Below the pieces are notes generated by a model, which saw only the letters and a program-made list of their open reading frames with translations, had not been told where the DNA came from and ran no database searches. A stretch of DNA of 64,000 bases from Dermanyssus gallinae (taxonomy: Eukaryota; Arthropoda; Arachnida; Mesostigmata; Dermanyssidae), in contig QVRM01001449.1 in assembly GCA_003439945.1 (NCBI GenBank), positions 186,001 through 250,000 on the forward strand, read 5' to 3'. How positions within the stretch are numbered: position 1 is the stretch's first letter; each line of letters opens with the position of its first letter. Position numbers and translations under genes: made by a program. This document shows, piece by piece, positions 23,739-34,556 of the stretch.

Positions 23739-25547
23739 ATATAACTGAGCCCTACCTCGAGTTTCTTTAACAGGGTAGCATTCCTTCACTCAGATCGATT
23801 GTAGACGATTTCAAAAAGCTGAATACAGTTAAGTAGCTCTTCCGCACACCCGCTCGTGCAGTGACAGTACTTAGGAAACCGAGCTAGCGATGGCGGGTCC
23901 TCAGCTTATAACCGCATTACTCTTATTAGAGCGCAAGCGAAGAAACTCTGCTCTCAATAGTCAAGCGTTTCTTGGCGAACCTGTCCTACTTAAAGAGGTA
24001 AAAAGTTAACTTTATTCGTCACAGAGTTGCAATGCTAATGCTACCTATGCACGACGAAAACGACAAAGATAGCGGTAACCACCACACGGCCGACGTCGAT
24101 GATAAGAAATGCGGCCCCGTCATGGTTACTGTAACTAGGAAACATGCTTTAAGGGCACGTTTTTCGTCGCCATCAGGCGTGCTTGTGGTGGGCTACGTTT
24201 TAGACGATCGTATTTGGGAACACTCGTCCTTTTTCGCTTTCTCTTTCTCTAAACTCGTCTCTCCGAACCCGACTGGACTGAACTGGAAGAGAGCAAGCAA
24301 GCGAACAGAACAACAAATTGTTGGCACTGACCTCCACCGGCTGCAAAGAGCGAGTTTGTTAGCGGCCTGAAGACCGAGTCGTATCACTCATCCAATTCCG
24401 CTGATACGGTGAGGGACGACCAAAGCCGAGTCTTGAACCGGACGAATGAATACGACAACGACGTCGTCGCTGCCGACGGCGATGACAGCGATGGAGGCGG
24501 CGCCATTTAAAACTACAAAACGGCCTTAAAGTGTGCCGGAACCATGGCCCGGTTGAAGATAAATTCCCGAACGGAGGTTCTTCGTTGTAATTGAAGGAGA
24601 ATGGCTTGTCCTGCCGTCAAGGCGTTTCCTTTTTTCCCGCTTGGTTCTCGTCGCAGCCCCCCTCCCCCCTGCCTCCACGCGTCCGTCGTCGTCGGCGTCG
24701 GCGTCTCTGGCCCCGTTGAAGGTTCATTCTTCGCTCTTGGCCTCCTTACTCTGCCGCCACTTGTCCCTTGGCCAGGCGACCCGAGGAAGTTTTGCTTTGG
24801 GTACGAGCGACCGGTGTGTCCCTCTGTGTCCACCAGCAGTAGCTTCCCCACTCCCGGCCCGGACATGGACAGCCAACGTTCAGGCGGCCGAGGATTGGAC
24901 GAAGACAGACCAACAGATAGACGCATATAGGCAGACAAAACGAAAGAAAGAAGTGAGAAGAGGACAAGCCTGAGCCCGAGCCCGGGCCTGACTTCAATAA
25001 GGGTCACCAAAGCACCCCTTCACCTCCCATCTCCACGAATCCGCTCAGCGGCCGAACAAACACACTCACAAGTGACTGACTGACTGACGGAGCGAGTAAG
25101 CGAGGCGACTGCTGCAGGATCCCCGGTTCTATTTAATCTAATTTCGTTTGAAAATCGTCGTCGTCGTCGTTGCTCTCGCTGTCTTCTTCGTTGGAATATT
25201 TCCGTAGCTGGTACAACAAATATTTTGGCGACGGCGGCAGTAGCAGTAGCAGTCGTGGGCCCACGGCCGTCTCTGCATAACTTACTTGTCCGCGTGTTCC
25301 TCCAGGCGTCTTCTCATTGCGCGGGATGTGCAAAGTCGCGATTTGTAGTCGCGCTAGTATCACTTGTCCCTATTCGTTGGATTGCTTGCGCTAGAGCCAG
25401 TCCGTCGGCCGGCCGGCCGGGCTGTCCATAAAACGGTCCTTCGTACTGAAGTCGTCGGTCACGCTTCGCATTGACAACTAACTAGACAGATCGGAGCACA
25501 CTCTTGGCGCCCTTCATGCATACTTCTCTGTCTCTCTCTTCCCCTTG

Positions 25548-25550
<3 letters not shown>

Positions 25551-25613
<63 letters not shown>
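25551..25613 (+). repeat. (TA)n-(TC)n-(TA)n compound tract
   Basis: A TA run, then six or so TC units, then a second TA run grading into TACA. Confidence 0.9.
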
Positions 25614-25614
<1 letters not shown>

Positions 25615-25979
25615 CATACATGCATAGATACATACACACATACATATACATAGAAAGAGAGAGAAAGACGCAATGTTTAATTCCTTTATATGATGTGTGT
25701 AGTACGAAATGTTGCCTGCCAATTCAAAGTCGCCAGTCAAAGAATATAGTTAATCTGGTCTGAGATGTAATGTGCGCCCAGCATATTGTGCATATTATAC
25801 GTTTAGTAAAGACCCTGCTAAAATAATCGACTCAGATGACGCATACTGGATTAAACACACAGTTTGAGCCACATAACTAATACACAATGGTCTGCAAACA
25901 ATCACACACAATAAATCTGAACGTGATAATAACGACTTCGGAAAATATGCCCGAATTCAAAAATTGTATTCCAAGACCA

Positions 25980-25980
25980 G

Positions 25981-26009
<29 letters not shown>
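25980..26009 (+). repeat. (TA)15 microsatellite
   Basis: A pure TA run. Confidence 0.95.
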
Positions 26010-26012
<3 letters not shown>

Positions 26013-29000
26013 TGAGAAACATCGGTTAAGCCTGCCCATGTCGCATCTTATAGGCCCGTTGGGGCACTACATTATCCATGCAATGCGACCTTTATGAAGA
26101 GTGATGGTATGAAGCTCGGCTTTTAGGGACCGTTAAGGGCAACCTTAGTCAACAGCAGGGCAGCTGATCTCCCGCAACACTGCCTATGTATGATACCTAA
26201 AAAGCAGATGTACGTGATGGTCCAAGTCAGGGATTTCGTGTGTAGAGATGAGCACATTACGCCGACGACTGCCGGGGTTCAGCAGAGCCGGCAAACGTAC
26301 TAATAGTCCAGGACAGTAACACCTTGTAGGGCTACTCTAAGTTATACTAAGCATAGTATTATCTCCTATAATAGAGTCAAGCGGTGGCGGCGGTTTTTTT
26401 CTTTATTTTATCTTGTCGCTTGCTTCTTCCGAGACGCAAAAGATGCATACTGACGACGTTTGACTAACCCGTTTGACACAATGCAAGTATTGTTAGAAAT
26501 TACCGTGACTTGTAAGGGATTCGCTCAGCGCGTAGGAAAGTGATTCTTTACGCCTTTTGAACCACTCCCGCACATCTGAGGTTGTGGAACGCGTCTAGAA
26601 ACCCGGCTGACCCGCCTAAATCTCCGTCCATCTTCTTTCCATGCGTCGATCGTCTGATGTCGTGACCGAGAGAGTGAGGGGGCGCCTTGACGGAATGCGG
26701 ACTCCAGAACCCGTAGCTTATATATGATCTCCTGGGCAATACTTGGACTGCTGTGGTGGCAGAAATTTGGTTGGCTCTTGCTGTCTCGAAGGCCAACGAC
26801 CTTCTATCCAGGAGCTGTCGATCACCTCTGCGTTTAATCCAGGAGTTGCCGGCACGTAACCCGTGTAACCGTACGGTGATACAGCGGGGCTATCGGCATG
26901 ATGCGATCTACTGTCGTAGCAAGAAGGCACTTCCGGTTGTGCGCGGAAACGTTTTAGAAATGTCTGTTATAGCTTTGGTAGCCCTACCAGCCACGTAGCG
27001 CACTTGAGGGCCTGCCAAGCGTTTGGCTTCACTGGAGGGTGCAATGTAATGCACCTCTAGGTTTAGATTGGGTTGCGGGGCCGTTTATGCCCTTTCATAA
27101 ATATTTAATCAGAAGCATACATTGCAGTAGGTACGATGCTAAAATAGTTCTAAGATAGGGCAATATATAAAGGCGTGCTAGTGCGTCATATATGAAGTTC
27201 CATGCGGTAGAGTTGGACGCACTGTTGATCAAGTAGGCTTGCTGGACAATTCGATAATGTACTTGAGCGAGCACGTCTCTGGGTTTTGGTTAAAATTAGA
27301 GGACGTTGAATTGCATAATGTGTTGATTAGCTTAAGCGACAACGAGAGCTTCTCGACGTCGTCGTGTACAGACTGAAACCTGTGCCTGGGACATTGACTA
27401 AGTGTAGGTCGCTACCCCCGCCCCCCGCCACCTGATTAGGATTTGCCGATGATCTTGTCTTTTGATTGATTAAATAAAATATTTTCAAACGTTTTTAAAA
27501 ATGTCGGTAGAAACATTCGGATAGGTGCAACTTGAGTAGCTGGCCACTCTACCTACAACCAAATCTAATACCGGGCAGGCTCACTGACAGAAAAAATAAG
27601 ATCCATGGTTCCCTGCTATTTCTCGAAGCACCTTCACGCGTTGCTTGTAGGCCGGACCTTGCACACAGGTAGCGTGGACCTCCTCAAGTCTTAAGTAGAT
27701 CTCCTGCTTCATCACTTCGCACATTACAATCCGCGCCTTAATCTGGAGAGGTGTATGGACGATTACCGTATGCGTGAAGTTCTTTTTCATGGCTTAGTTA
27801 GCCGTGGTTGGGAATCGATCTTTTACAAATAGTTTTGCTTTGCCAGTATTTCCAATTATTTCTAATGCGCTCGGTCCAGCTAAGTGAGTAGATCCCTAAG
27901 ACAGCACCCGGGTGAGACCGGCTTCCCGGATTCATTGTGATCAGGGTAGCCGTCAGCTTGTGCTCGTTCCCCCGGGCAGGGTCCGTCGTGTCACCCTGCC
28001 ACATGGCCCGGAGCTGAAGGCACCTTGGGGGGGTGCGGGACAGCATGTTTTTGACGGGATGCTAGTGGTACCACCAGTGGTTTGTTTCTTTCACTAATGC
28101 AGATATCGAAAACAGCGACTAGTTAGTTCGTTTGAGACATTAAGTTCTCGCGCAACGTCTACTTGCTATCCGCCAAGTAACGTTCACATTCGTTATAGCG
28201 GTCTGACCGACCGACTAGCAGCAGACTTACTTCTACTACTTTTCTCACGTTTATTTATGCGACTACAGCTATTTTGCTACAGCTAATTGCATCATCACTA
28301 CTATCATTACTACTACTACGACCTTACGACTATTGATATACATACAAACATCATGATAATACGGCAGGATACAATGGTGCCAATCCCGTCGAAGCGGCCG
28401 CCAATGGCCGCTATGGCCAGCAGGATGCATTGGACCCTTCACACTGACAACGTGGCCGTCCGTGGTCCAAGTCATAAAATCGGAAATGACGGGCGAGGAA
28501 GAAAATATTGGGAGAGAGAGAGAGAGAGGGTGGGGGAGACACACTCCCGAGAGCCATGATGTGCAGTGATTTGTGGGAAGAATGGTACTTTGAAAAAAAG
28601 CGTACAACGAGACCACGGAGTGGCGGCATCGACGGCTGTGGTAGCGGACGATCATGAAGATGACGAACACGATGACGGCAGCTAAAAGGAAAGACCCACC
28701 AAGGAGGTGGCGCAATGGCAGGTGCCGCGGCCAAAGTGCAAGATGGCATCGGCATCGGCAGCAGCAGCACCACTACGAGCAAAGCAAAAGCTACGTCGCC
28801 TCTCTCACAAATAACGGGAGAAGTGTCGACGAAAGAAGCAAACGCGGTCCCAGAAGGGAAGAATGAATAATTTCTCTTTTTTTCTTCGTCTTCGTCTGTC
28901 TAATGCTCGGAGACAGGGGAAATGATTCCTGCTCGCGCGTCCTGCTCCCTTTCTTTTTTCCTCGACGGGAGAAAGGAGATGACTGGTTGTTCAGCCTCTG

Positions 29001-30729
29001 CGTCTGCCCCTGTCCGGCCCAGCCCAGCCCCGCCCAGCCAGTGCTCGTCAGATAGATACATACAGCACAACACGGCCGACTTGTCGACGACGGCAAATGC
29101 AGCACGGCACAGTGAACCGACACAGAGTGCCACTGATTCGGCTGCCTGCTCAACCGCCCGCCAGCCTGTCTGTCTGTCCATCAATGCATCCATCCATCGA
29201 TCCATCCATCCATCCATTTCATTCATTTATTTGGCGGCTATCTATCTCGTCATCTTTGAGCGGGCACATTCAGCCAGTCAAGCCGCGAGCAGCAAATTGG
29301 CAGTAGTAGTAGTTGTTGTAGTAATAGAGGAGTAACGGCGGTATTTGCAGCAGCAAGTAGTGCTGTACAATCGCTAATCATGTCATTTCGTTCGATCTCC
29401 CTCATCTAAATGCCAATACGCGTTAGACTGTGCGACGTTGCGCCCGATGACTTTTGAAATGAGCGACAGTGGGGCGAGCTTTTGGCGAGAGAGCGGAGGC
29501 GGGGAGAGGGGGGGGGCGTACTTTTCAGCTGCCGCGGTTCTTCTCTGCAGCAAAACAGCGAACAAGACTGCGACTTCCGGGACGACTTGTGTGCGGCCTG
29601 GGCTAAAAAACGGGCAACCAACCATCTCATAAAGGAAAAATAAGAGCAAGACGAAAAGAAATAAAATAAAAAAGGAAAGAATACGAAAATGAGCGGCGGA
29701 TGATGGGGCTCTGTCGTCGCCATGAGCCTTCGGCTTACATGGCGAATTTGCAGCAACACGAATGGACACCACATGGTTGGCGTTCCCATCTTCGGTGGGC
29801 GTCGATCGTGGCAAACTACGACGACCTCTGCGAGCAAACGATGACTGAGGAGTTACTCGCAAGCGCGCTTGAGAAGTGTGGATGCAGTTTATGACAGATA
29901 ATGACCTCACTGGACCTCGGAGGCCATTAGCTGACCTCGAGTCAGCTGCACGTTGCCGCAGTGTGGGTGCTTGCGGCTCTGCTGCGGCCTCTGCTGCTGC
30001 TGCCACCGCTCCTGCTCCGCTAGAGAATCTACTCAGCTAGGGGAAGATCGTCGAGCCATTTTAATGGTATACGCTACTTTCTTCGGGCGAAGTCTGCCGG
30101 ACTAATTATCAGGGCAGCCCGTATCAAATGACTCTGATGACTTTTCCTTTATCGAAGACATCGGCACGGTATCTCGGACGACAACGTGGCCGCGGTAAAA
30201 GCCGCTGCGCAACGCTCCTTTAGTTAGTTCCCCAGCACTGTTAGGAGCAACGATATTTTACCTTTTAGCGATGGGCGTTATTGGCAATATAAATGTTACT
30301 TTTATCATCGATATAAAACTCGCTCCATCCCCTCACTTAAAAATCTCCTTCTATCCAAGGCATCTCTTCATGTTGGGCAACATCATTACCGGGGACATCA
30401 AACCAAGCAAATATTCTGGCGGGACCTTAAGGAATCGCCTGCTAGAAAAGTGCACCGCGATTTAAGTCTTCTAACTGCGTAATACAAATGATATACGCGA
30501 CGCGCCATCGATGCATGTAGCGCTGATATTGAGCACGATTGGGTTCAGAACGTTGAAAACTGGCATGCCTATTCTGTATTATACGCTGATATCTCCATCG
30601 AACGCTCCCAATAAAGGTTTGTAAATGAGCACCACAAAACGTCTGCTATAAGATGTTAGTAACTGGAAGGTGACTTCTCACACCCTCTCACATGTGCCCT
30701 CACAATTTTAAATATCCCACTAATACATG

Positions 30730-30768
<39 letters not shown>
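30730..30768 (+). repeat. (TA)n microsatellite
   Basis: A TA run with TGTA/TACA interruptions at its edges. Confidence 0.9.
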
Positions 30769-31608
30769 AGGCGCAATAATGGTGAAGGCGGTGATAAGCG
30801 TCGCTACTCACTCACAGAATGTTGTGTTCATGCACTTATTCTTTATAAACGAAACACCTGCACCTACCTACATGATAACCAGTTCGTGTCCCTGTGGGAT
30901 CGCGTCGACCTTGTCGACGATGCCGAAACAAAAGAGTATACGGCGGCTCGGAGGTTAGGTCGGGCTACTCCACTTCTATGGACCGCATAATGGATGAGCG
31001 ACGAACGACTTCGTATGGGCCCGGTCACGTAGACACTGTATTATTATGATGATTGTTGGCGATTACGACGGCCACGACGACGACAATGATTAGAATTATT
31101 ATTATTGTTATATTTTTCCAGCAGCTCGTTGAGGTGCGACGTGTGACCAAAAGGCCACTTTGCTAAATGACACACGTAAAGTGCCATTTCGCCGTGGGTC
31201 GCCTCATTCCGTTGGCTTGTCCGCCTTCTAGGTTTGACCTGGATGACTCGAAAATCGCTAGCAGTGCGTTTTTCCGGCGTTGCTTGGCTGCTTTCCCACT
31301 CGCTGTACCTTTCGTCATTTAGGATTGCTGTCATTAGACAGCAGACCAAGTAGGCGTCCAAGAGCTTCACCCCTCCCCCCAACTTGATACTAAAGACGCT
31401 ACTGCCAGTTGAGGTATAGCCTTTTCGGGGGTTCAAACGAACTGCACACAGTTTCTCTGATACATAACCTTGATATACCTGTCGTGTATTTGTTGTTGTT
31501 GTTGATGCTGTTGTCGTTACCGTGATTGTATCTTTGTATCTGCCATTGTAGTTGCTACAGCCTATTTTGCTATTTGTGTTAAATACCAGTGGTAACAATA
31601 ATAAATCT

Positions 31609-31638
31609 TTCTTCTGTGTATGATGCGTTTGCTTGCAG
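31609..31638 (+). promoter_or_regulatory. Candidate 3' splice site upstream of the innexin
   Basis: A pyrimidine-rich stretch (ctttcttctgtg) is followed by tttgcttgcag and then G, the classic animal acceptor form. If used, an exon would begin at 31639 and run without a needed break into the innexin frame, making 31639-32857 its 5' untranslated region. The matching donor exon is not identified. Confidence 0.35.
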
Positions 31639-32954
31639 GTGCCATGCTAGCCTCGGAGATGCGCCCCTGTGTCGAGCAAAGGAGTGAATCGAAGACTGCG
31701 AGAGGTGTTTTTTCCCGGGATACGCATCATCCTAGCGCGCTTAGCACCATTTTGCACCTAACCCAGCCCAGGCGGAACAAGGGCAGCCGAGCATACAGTG
31801 AACTATTTGCAATCCACCCACCTACCGGAAAACCCGCGTTTGGCCCTGCTGTTGTCGACCACCGGCCGAGCTCGACACCTAGTCGTGATTTCCCGCTCCT
31901 CGGGAGCGCCAACGCACCACCATCACCACCACTGATTGATCTGTCAATCCTCGCAGAGGCATCAGATAGGTGGCCTCGTGAAGTGCTGCGACTTCGGTGT
32001 CGACAGGGTGCGACAACACCGCACGCGGTGTGCCACTGCGGTAGCGGGTTTGCGATAGCTGCAACCCGCTGCTGCAGGTCGGCAAATTGCGGTGTCAGCA
32101 GCACAGCCACACAGACAATTTTGAGCGGTAGAAGCCGAAACGCGATCAGTGACTGCTGGCAGCGTGATCCAGTGAGGTCAACTAACCACAGCGTCTTCCT
32201 TGAGGATAGTTTCTACGCAAATCCAGCCACACCGGGGAGTCAGGAGAATAGTCCACCCCCGGGCCGGCTTGGCCTTCGTGGCCATAGCCTCGGCGTCAGC
32301 GGCTATAATACCATCAAGCTGATCCCCAACAATAACAACAACAACAACAAGAATTCAGACATCAACAACAACAACAACAACAACAACTGCAACAACAGCA
32401 GCAGTAGTACCAATATAAGAACCACCATCAGAAGCAACAACAGCAGCAACTTCAACATCAACAGCAACAACAATCTCAACAGCAAAAGCAACAACAGCAA
32501 CATCAACAGCATTTCATATACCAAGTTTACGTCAGCAACCAAAGAAACAACATCAACAACAAAAGCTCGAACAGCGAAAACAGCAGCGTTCGGCAGCAAC
32601 AGCAATACCATCAATAAAGACCATCTAAGAATCAACAGCAGCAATCGTTCAGAATTCGGCTCGACAACATTATTCGAGCCCATCCCTGTTCGAAAGGTAT
32701 TTTCAGGTTCAGTCAACTCTGCGAACATCGAAAGCGAACGGCTTGGCCCGACGATTCGCTGGCTGGCGCGTAAGCGGCCAGCAGGACGACGCAGGAACAC
32801 CATTCTTCTTCGCATCCACCGCACCACCACCATCACAACCAGTCGGGGCGCCACAAGATGTCATTTCTGTTCCGCTTCCATGACCTTATCGGGGGCATCC
32901 ACGTGCCCATTGACGATGGAGTGGACAAACTTAACCGAAAGTATACTCTTGTAA
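31620..32954 (+). CDS. Long open frame (444 codons) overlapping the innexin start; coding status uncertain
   Basis: An ATG-started frame runs 1,335 nt and overlaps the first 97 nt of the innexin in a different frame. Its first 240 or so codons are not low-complexity and contain several Cys residues. The middle (about 32330-32640) becomes runs of Asn, Ser and Thr because the DNA is CAA/CAG/AAC-rich, and such triplets cannot form stop codons, which inflates the frame. No domain is recognised. A good splice-acceptor-like sequence lies inside its first codons (AG at 31637-31638), so this DNA may instead be the innexin's 5' untranslated exon, with several upstream ATGs that could restrain innexin translation. 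It could also be a separate or alternatively spliced coding exon. I cannot tell these apart from sequence. Confidence 0.2.
   Translation: MMRLLAGAMLASEMRPCVEQRSESKTARGVFSRDTHHPSALSTILHLTQPRRNKGSRAYSELFAIHPPTGKPAFGPAVVDHRPSSTPSRDFPLLGSANAPPSPPLIDLSILAEASDRWPREVLRLRCRQGATTPHAVCHCGSGFAIAATRCCRSANCGVSSTATQTILSGRSRNAISDCWQRDPVRSTNHSVFLEDSFYANPATPGSQENSPPPGRLGLRGHSLGVSGYNTIKLIPNNNNNNNKNSDINNNNNNNNCNNSSSSTNIRTTIRSNNSSNFNINSNNNLNSKSNNSNINSISYTKFTSATKETTSTTKARTAKTAAFGSNSNTINKDHLRINSSNRSEFGSTTLFEPIPVRKVFSGSVNSANIESERLGPTIRWLARKRPAGRRRNTILLRIHRTTTITTSRGATRCHFCSASMTLSGASTCPLTMEWTNLTESILL
32327..32645 (+). repeat. CAA/CAG/AAC triplet-rich tract in the innexin leader
   Basis: About 320 nt dominated by interrupted (CAA)n, (AAC)n and CAG units, beginning at the (AACAAC) run near 32327 and fading by about 32645. 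It lies between the candidate splice acceptor and the innexin ATG. In one frame it encodes Asn runs, which explains the apparent poly-Asn protein. Confidence 0.85.
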
Positions 32955-34252
32955 TGTTCCTGTTCTTGGCGTTGCCCATATTTACAAAGCAGTATATTGG
33001 AGATCCGATCGAATGTTTCACACCGACCTACTTCACAGACGCCCAAGCAAGATTCGTCAACAGCTACTGCTGGACTGCGTCTACATATTACCTCGTAACG
33101 GAATCAGATGATGAAAATCTCGATCCTCCCAGAGAGCCGCCCGACCCTCGGGTGCAGCCAGAGGAGATGGACTATGCGGGCTTCGAGACCCCACCCGCGG
33201 CGTCCGAGCGCCTTCGGCGCGTTTCTGTCAGTTACTATCAATGGGCACCTTTGATCTTGCTCGTTCAGGGAGCCTGTTTCCACCTGCCATTCGTACTGTG
33301 GGGCGCCTGCGCCCACAGCGCGGGCGTCAAACTACGACGCCTGCTGAAAAGAGCCTCAGATATCGCCAGCCTGCCACCAGGCTGTCAGCAGAGGGAGGCA
33401 CTTCTGGCAGAATTTGTCGACCAGTTCCACACTCTGGTCGCCGGCAATGCGGGCTGTTGCACAGACCCGGCTTGCGGACTTCCCTTTGCCTGCCGCTGCA
33501 TAGGGGGGCCCGCCGGTTACCTATGTCTGCTCTACCTGCTTGTCAAGTCAATGTACGTTCTGAACGTCGGTTTTCAATTTCTACTGCTAACCGCGTTTCT
33601 GGGACGAGGCTTCCTACGTCACGGCTTCGAACTAGCGCGACGTCTAGCGGCTGACGGGGATTGGTGGAACTCACCCCGATTCCCGCTACAGACCCTCTGT
33701 CAGGTACGCGCCGCTCTGCAAGGCGGTCTCCGAACCTATCTATGTCGATGCGTATTGCCGATTAACGTCTTCAACGAGAAGATCTTTTCTGTGGTGTGGT
33801 TCTATCTGGCCCTTTTGTTACCTCTGAACGTCGCATCCCTGCTCCTCTGGCTCTGGAGGTGCTTCCGTTGCAACCGGTTCGCGTTCGTCCGCTTATGCCT
33901 ATGGCGGACGCGGATGGTAAGTCTAGGCGAGCTGTCCAGAGTAAGCCGCAAGATCGCGGTCAACTACCTCGGCTGGGACGGCGTATTCGTGCTCCGTCTC
34001 ATCGAGAACAATCACGGCAGCGCTATGGCGACCGTGGTACTGTCACGTCTCTACGACTTCTACGCTAACCAGATGAAAGCCCGAGATGACGGCAGCGACG
34101 TCGAGCTGGGACCCATGCCAAGCGTGGCCTCCCCTCGAGCGGCCCAATCTCTCCAGCCATGCCACCCAGGCGCATGCCATATGGCTGCCGCGCCCTGCGC
34201 TCACCAGTTCGGTACCAGGCGGCCCAACGGCTATTGGGGCAAGTGCTCGTGA
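32858..34252 (+). CDS. Innexin (gap-junction channel protein), single open exon, 464 aa
   Basis: Innexins are four-pass membrane proteins that oligomerise into hemichannels and gap junctions, passing ions and small metabolites between cells. Visible here: a short cytoplasmic N-terminus; TM1 near residues 30-47 ending TKQYIGDPIEC; extracellular loop 1 with C53 and C71 (NSYCW); the family signature YYQWAP at 126-131 leading TM2 (about 130-151); TM3 near 221-249 (LVKSMYVLNVGFQ); loop 2 with C281 and C296/C298; the conserved PINVFNEKIF at 301-310 and TM4 near 311-333; then LGWDGVFVLRLI at 371-382. Length is usual for the family. The ATG has A at -3 and is the first in-frame ATG after a TAA at 32771-32773; the stop is TGA. 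Odd points are a long acidic, proline-rich stretch in loop 1 (about 80-125), a Cys cluster in the cytoplasmic loop (200, 201, 206, 212, 214), and no intron inside the frame. The orthologue within the family is not determined. Confidence 0.95.
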   Translation: MSFLFRFHDLIGGIHVPIDDGVDKLNRKYTLVMFLFLALPIFTKQYIGDPIECFTPTYFTDAQARFVNSYCWTASTYYLVTESDDENLDPPREPPDPRVQPEEMDYAGFETPPAASERLRRVSVSYYQWAPLILLVQGACFHLPFVLWGACAHSAGVKLRRLLKRASDIASLPPGCQQREALLAEFVDQFHTLVAGNAGCCTDPACGLPFACRCIGGPAGYLCLLYLLVKSMYVLNVGFQFLLLTAFLGRGFLRHGFELARRLAADGDWWNSPRFPLQTLCQVRAALQGGLRTYLCRCVLPINVFNEKIFSVVWFYLALLLPLNVASLLLWLWRCFRCNRFAFVRLCLWRTRMVSLGELSRVSRKIAVNYLGWDGVFVLRLIENNHGSAMATVVLSRLYDFYANQMKARDDGSDVELGPMPSVASPRAAQSLQPCHPGACHMAAAPCAHQFGTRRPNGYWGKCS

Positions 34253-34355
34253 TATACCTGTCGCACTAACGACGACCACACAACCACTTCAACCCATCAC
34301 CGTCACACTGCCACCCAACCACAACTAACCAGTGTCACCACTACAATTTCTACAC

Positions 34356-34556
34356 AACGACAACGACGACAACAACAACAGTCCAGCCATTCTCTACTAG
34401 AGATTGACTCAAAACCTAGCAGTCATTCAACAAAACACCAGCAGCAACTGGAACCACGTCTACCGTATGACACACCACCACAACAACAACCGCAGTTAAA
34501 GCAAAGACGACTACAACTACGACAACAACAACAACAACAACAACAACAATTGTTCA
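34356..34556 (+). repeat. CAA/CAC triplet-rich tract just 3' of the innexin
   Basis: Starting about 100 nt after the innexin stop, two runs of CAA/GAC/CCA triplets (about 34356-34381 and 34460-34556) occupy what would be the 3' untranslated region. They have the same strand orientation as the leader tract. Confidence 0.8.

Larger units (their letters stand above)
21356..31608. other. Ten kilobases without a recognised gene
   Basis: Contains (TA)n tracts (entries below), GTC units at 25157-25172, CCAT units near 29187-29220, and GC-rich stretches at about 24.6-25.4 and 28.9-30.0 kb. Long minus-strand frames (29383-30006, 31044-31598, 24513-25010) begin at non-ATG codons and match nothing I know. 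One hydrophobic minus-strand segment near 28.6-28.7 kb is discussed under findings. Confidence 0.5.

Noticed and set aside
24513..25010. 165-codon minus-strand frame
   Set aside because: TTG start, Gly/Pro/Arg-rich as expected for GC-rich DNA, overlapping open frames on the plus strand, and no homology.
29383..30006. 207-codon minus-strand frame
   Set aside because: Starts at GTG directly after a TAG-bounded stretch with no ATG upstream, is Ala-rich at the head and hydrophobic in the middle, with no family signature.
31044..31598. 184-codon minus-strand frame just upstream of the innexin
   Set aside because: No ATG start, Thr and Asn runs at both ends from triplet repeats, and no recognised domain in the middle.
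32303..32854. 183-codon minus-strand frame rich in Leu
   Set aside because: It is the antisense of the CAA/CAG tract in the innexin leader; Leu and Val runs arise from TTG/GTT triplets.
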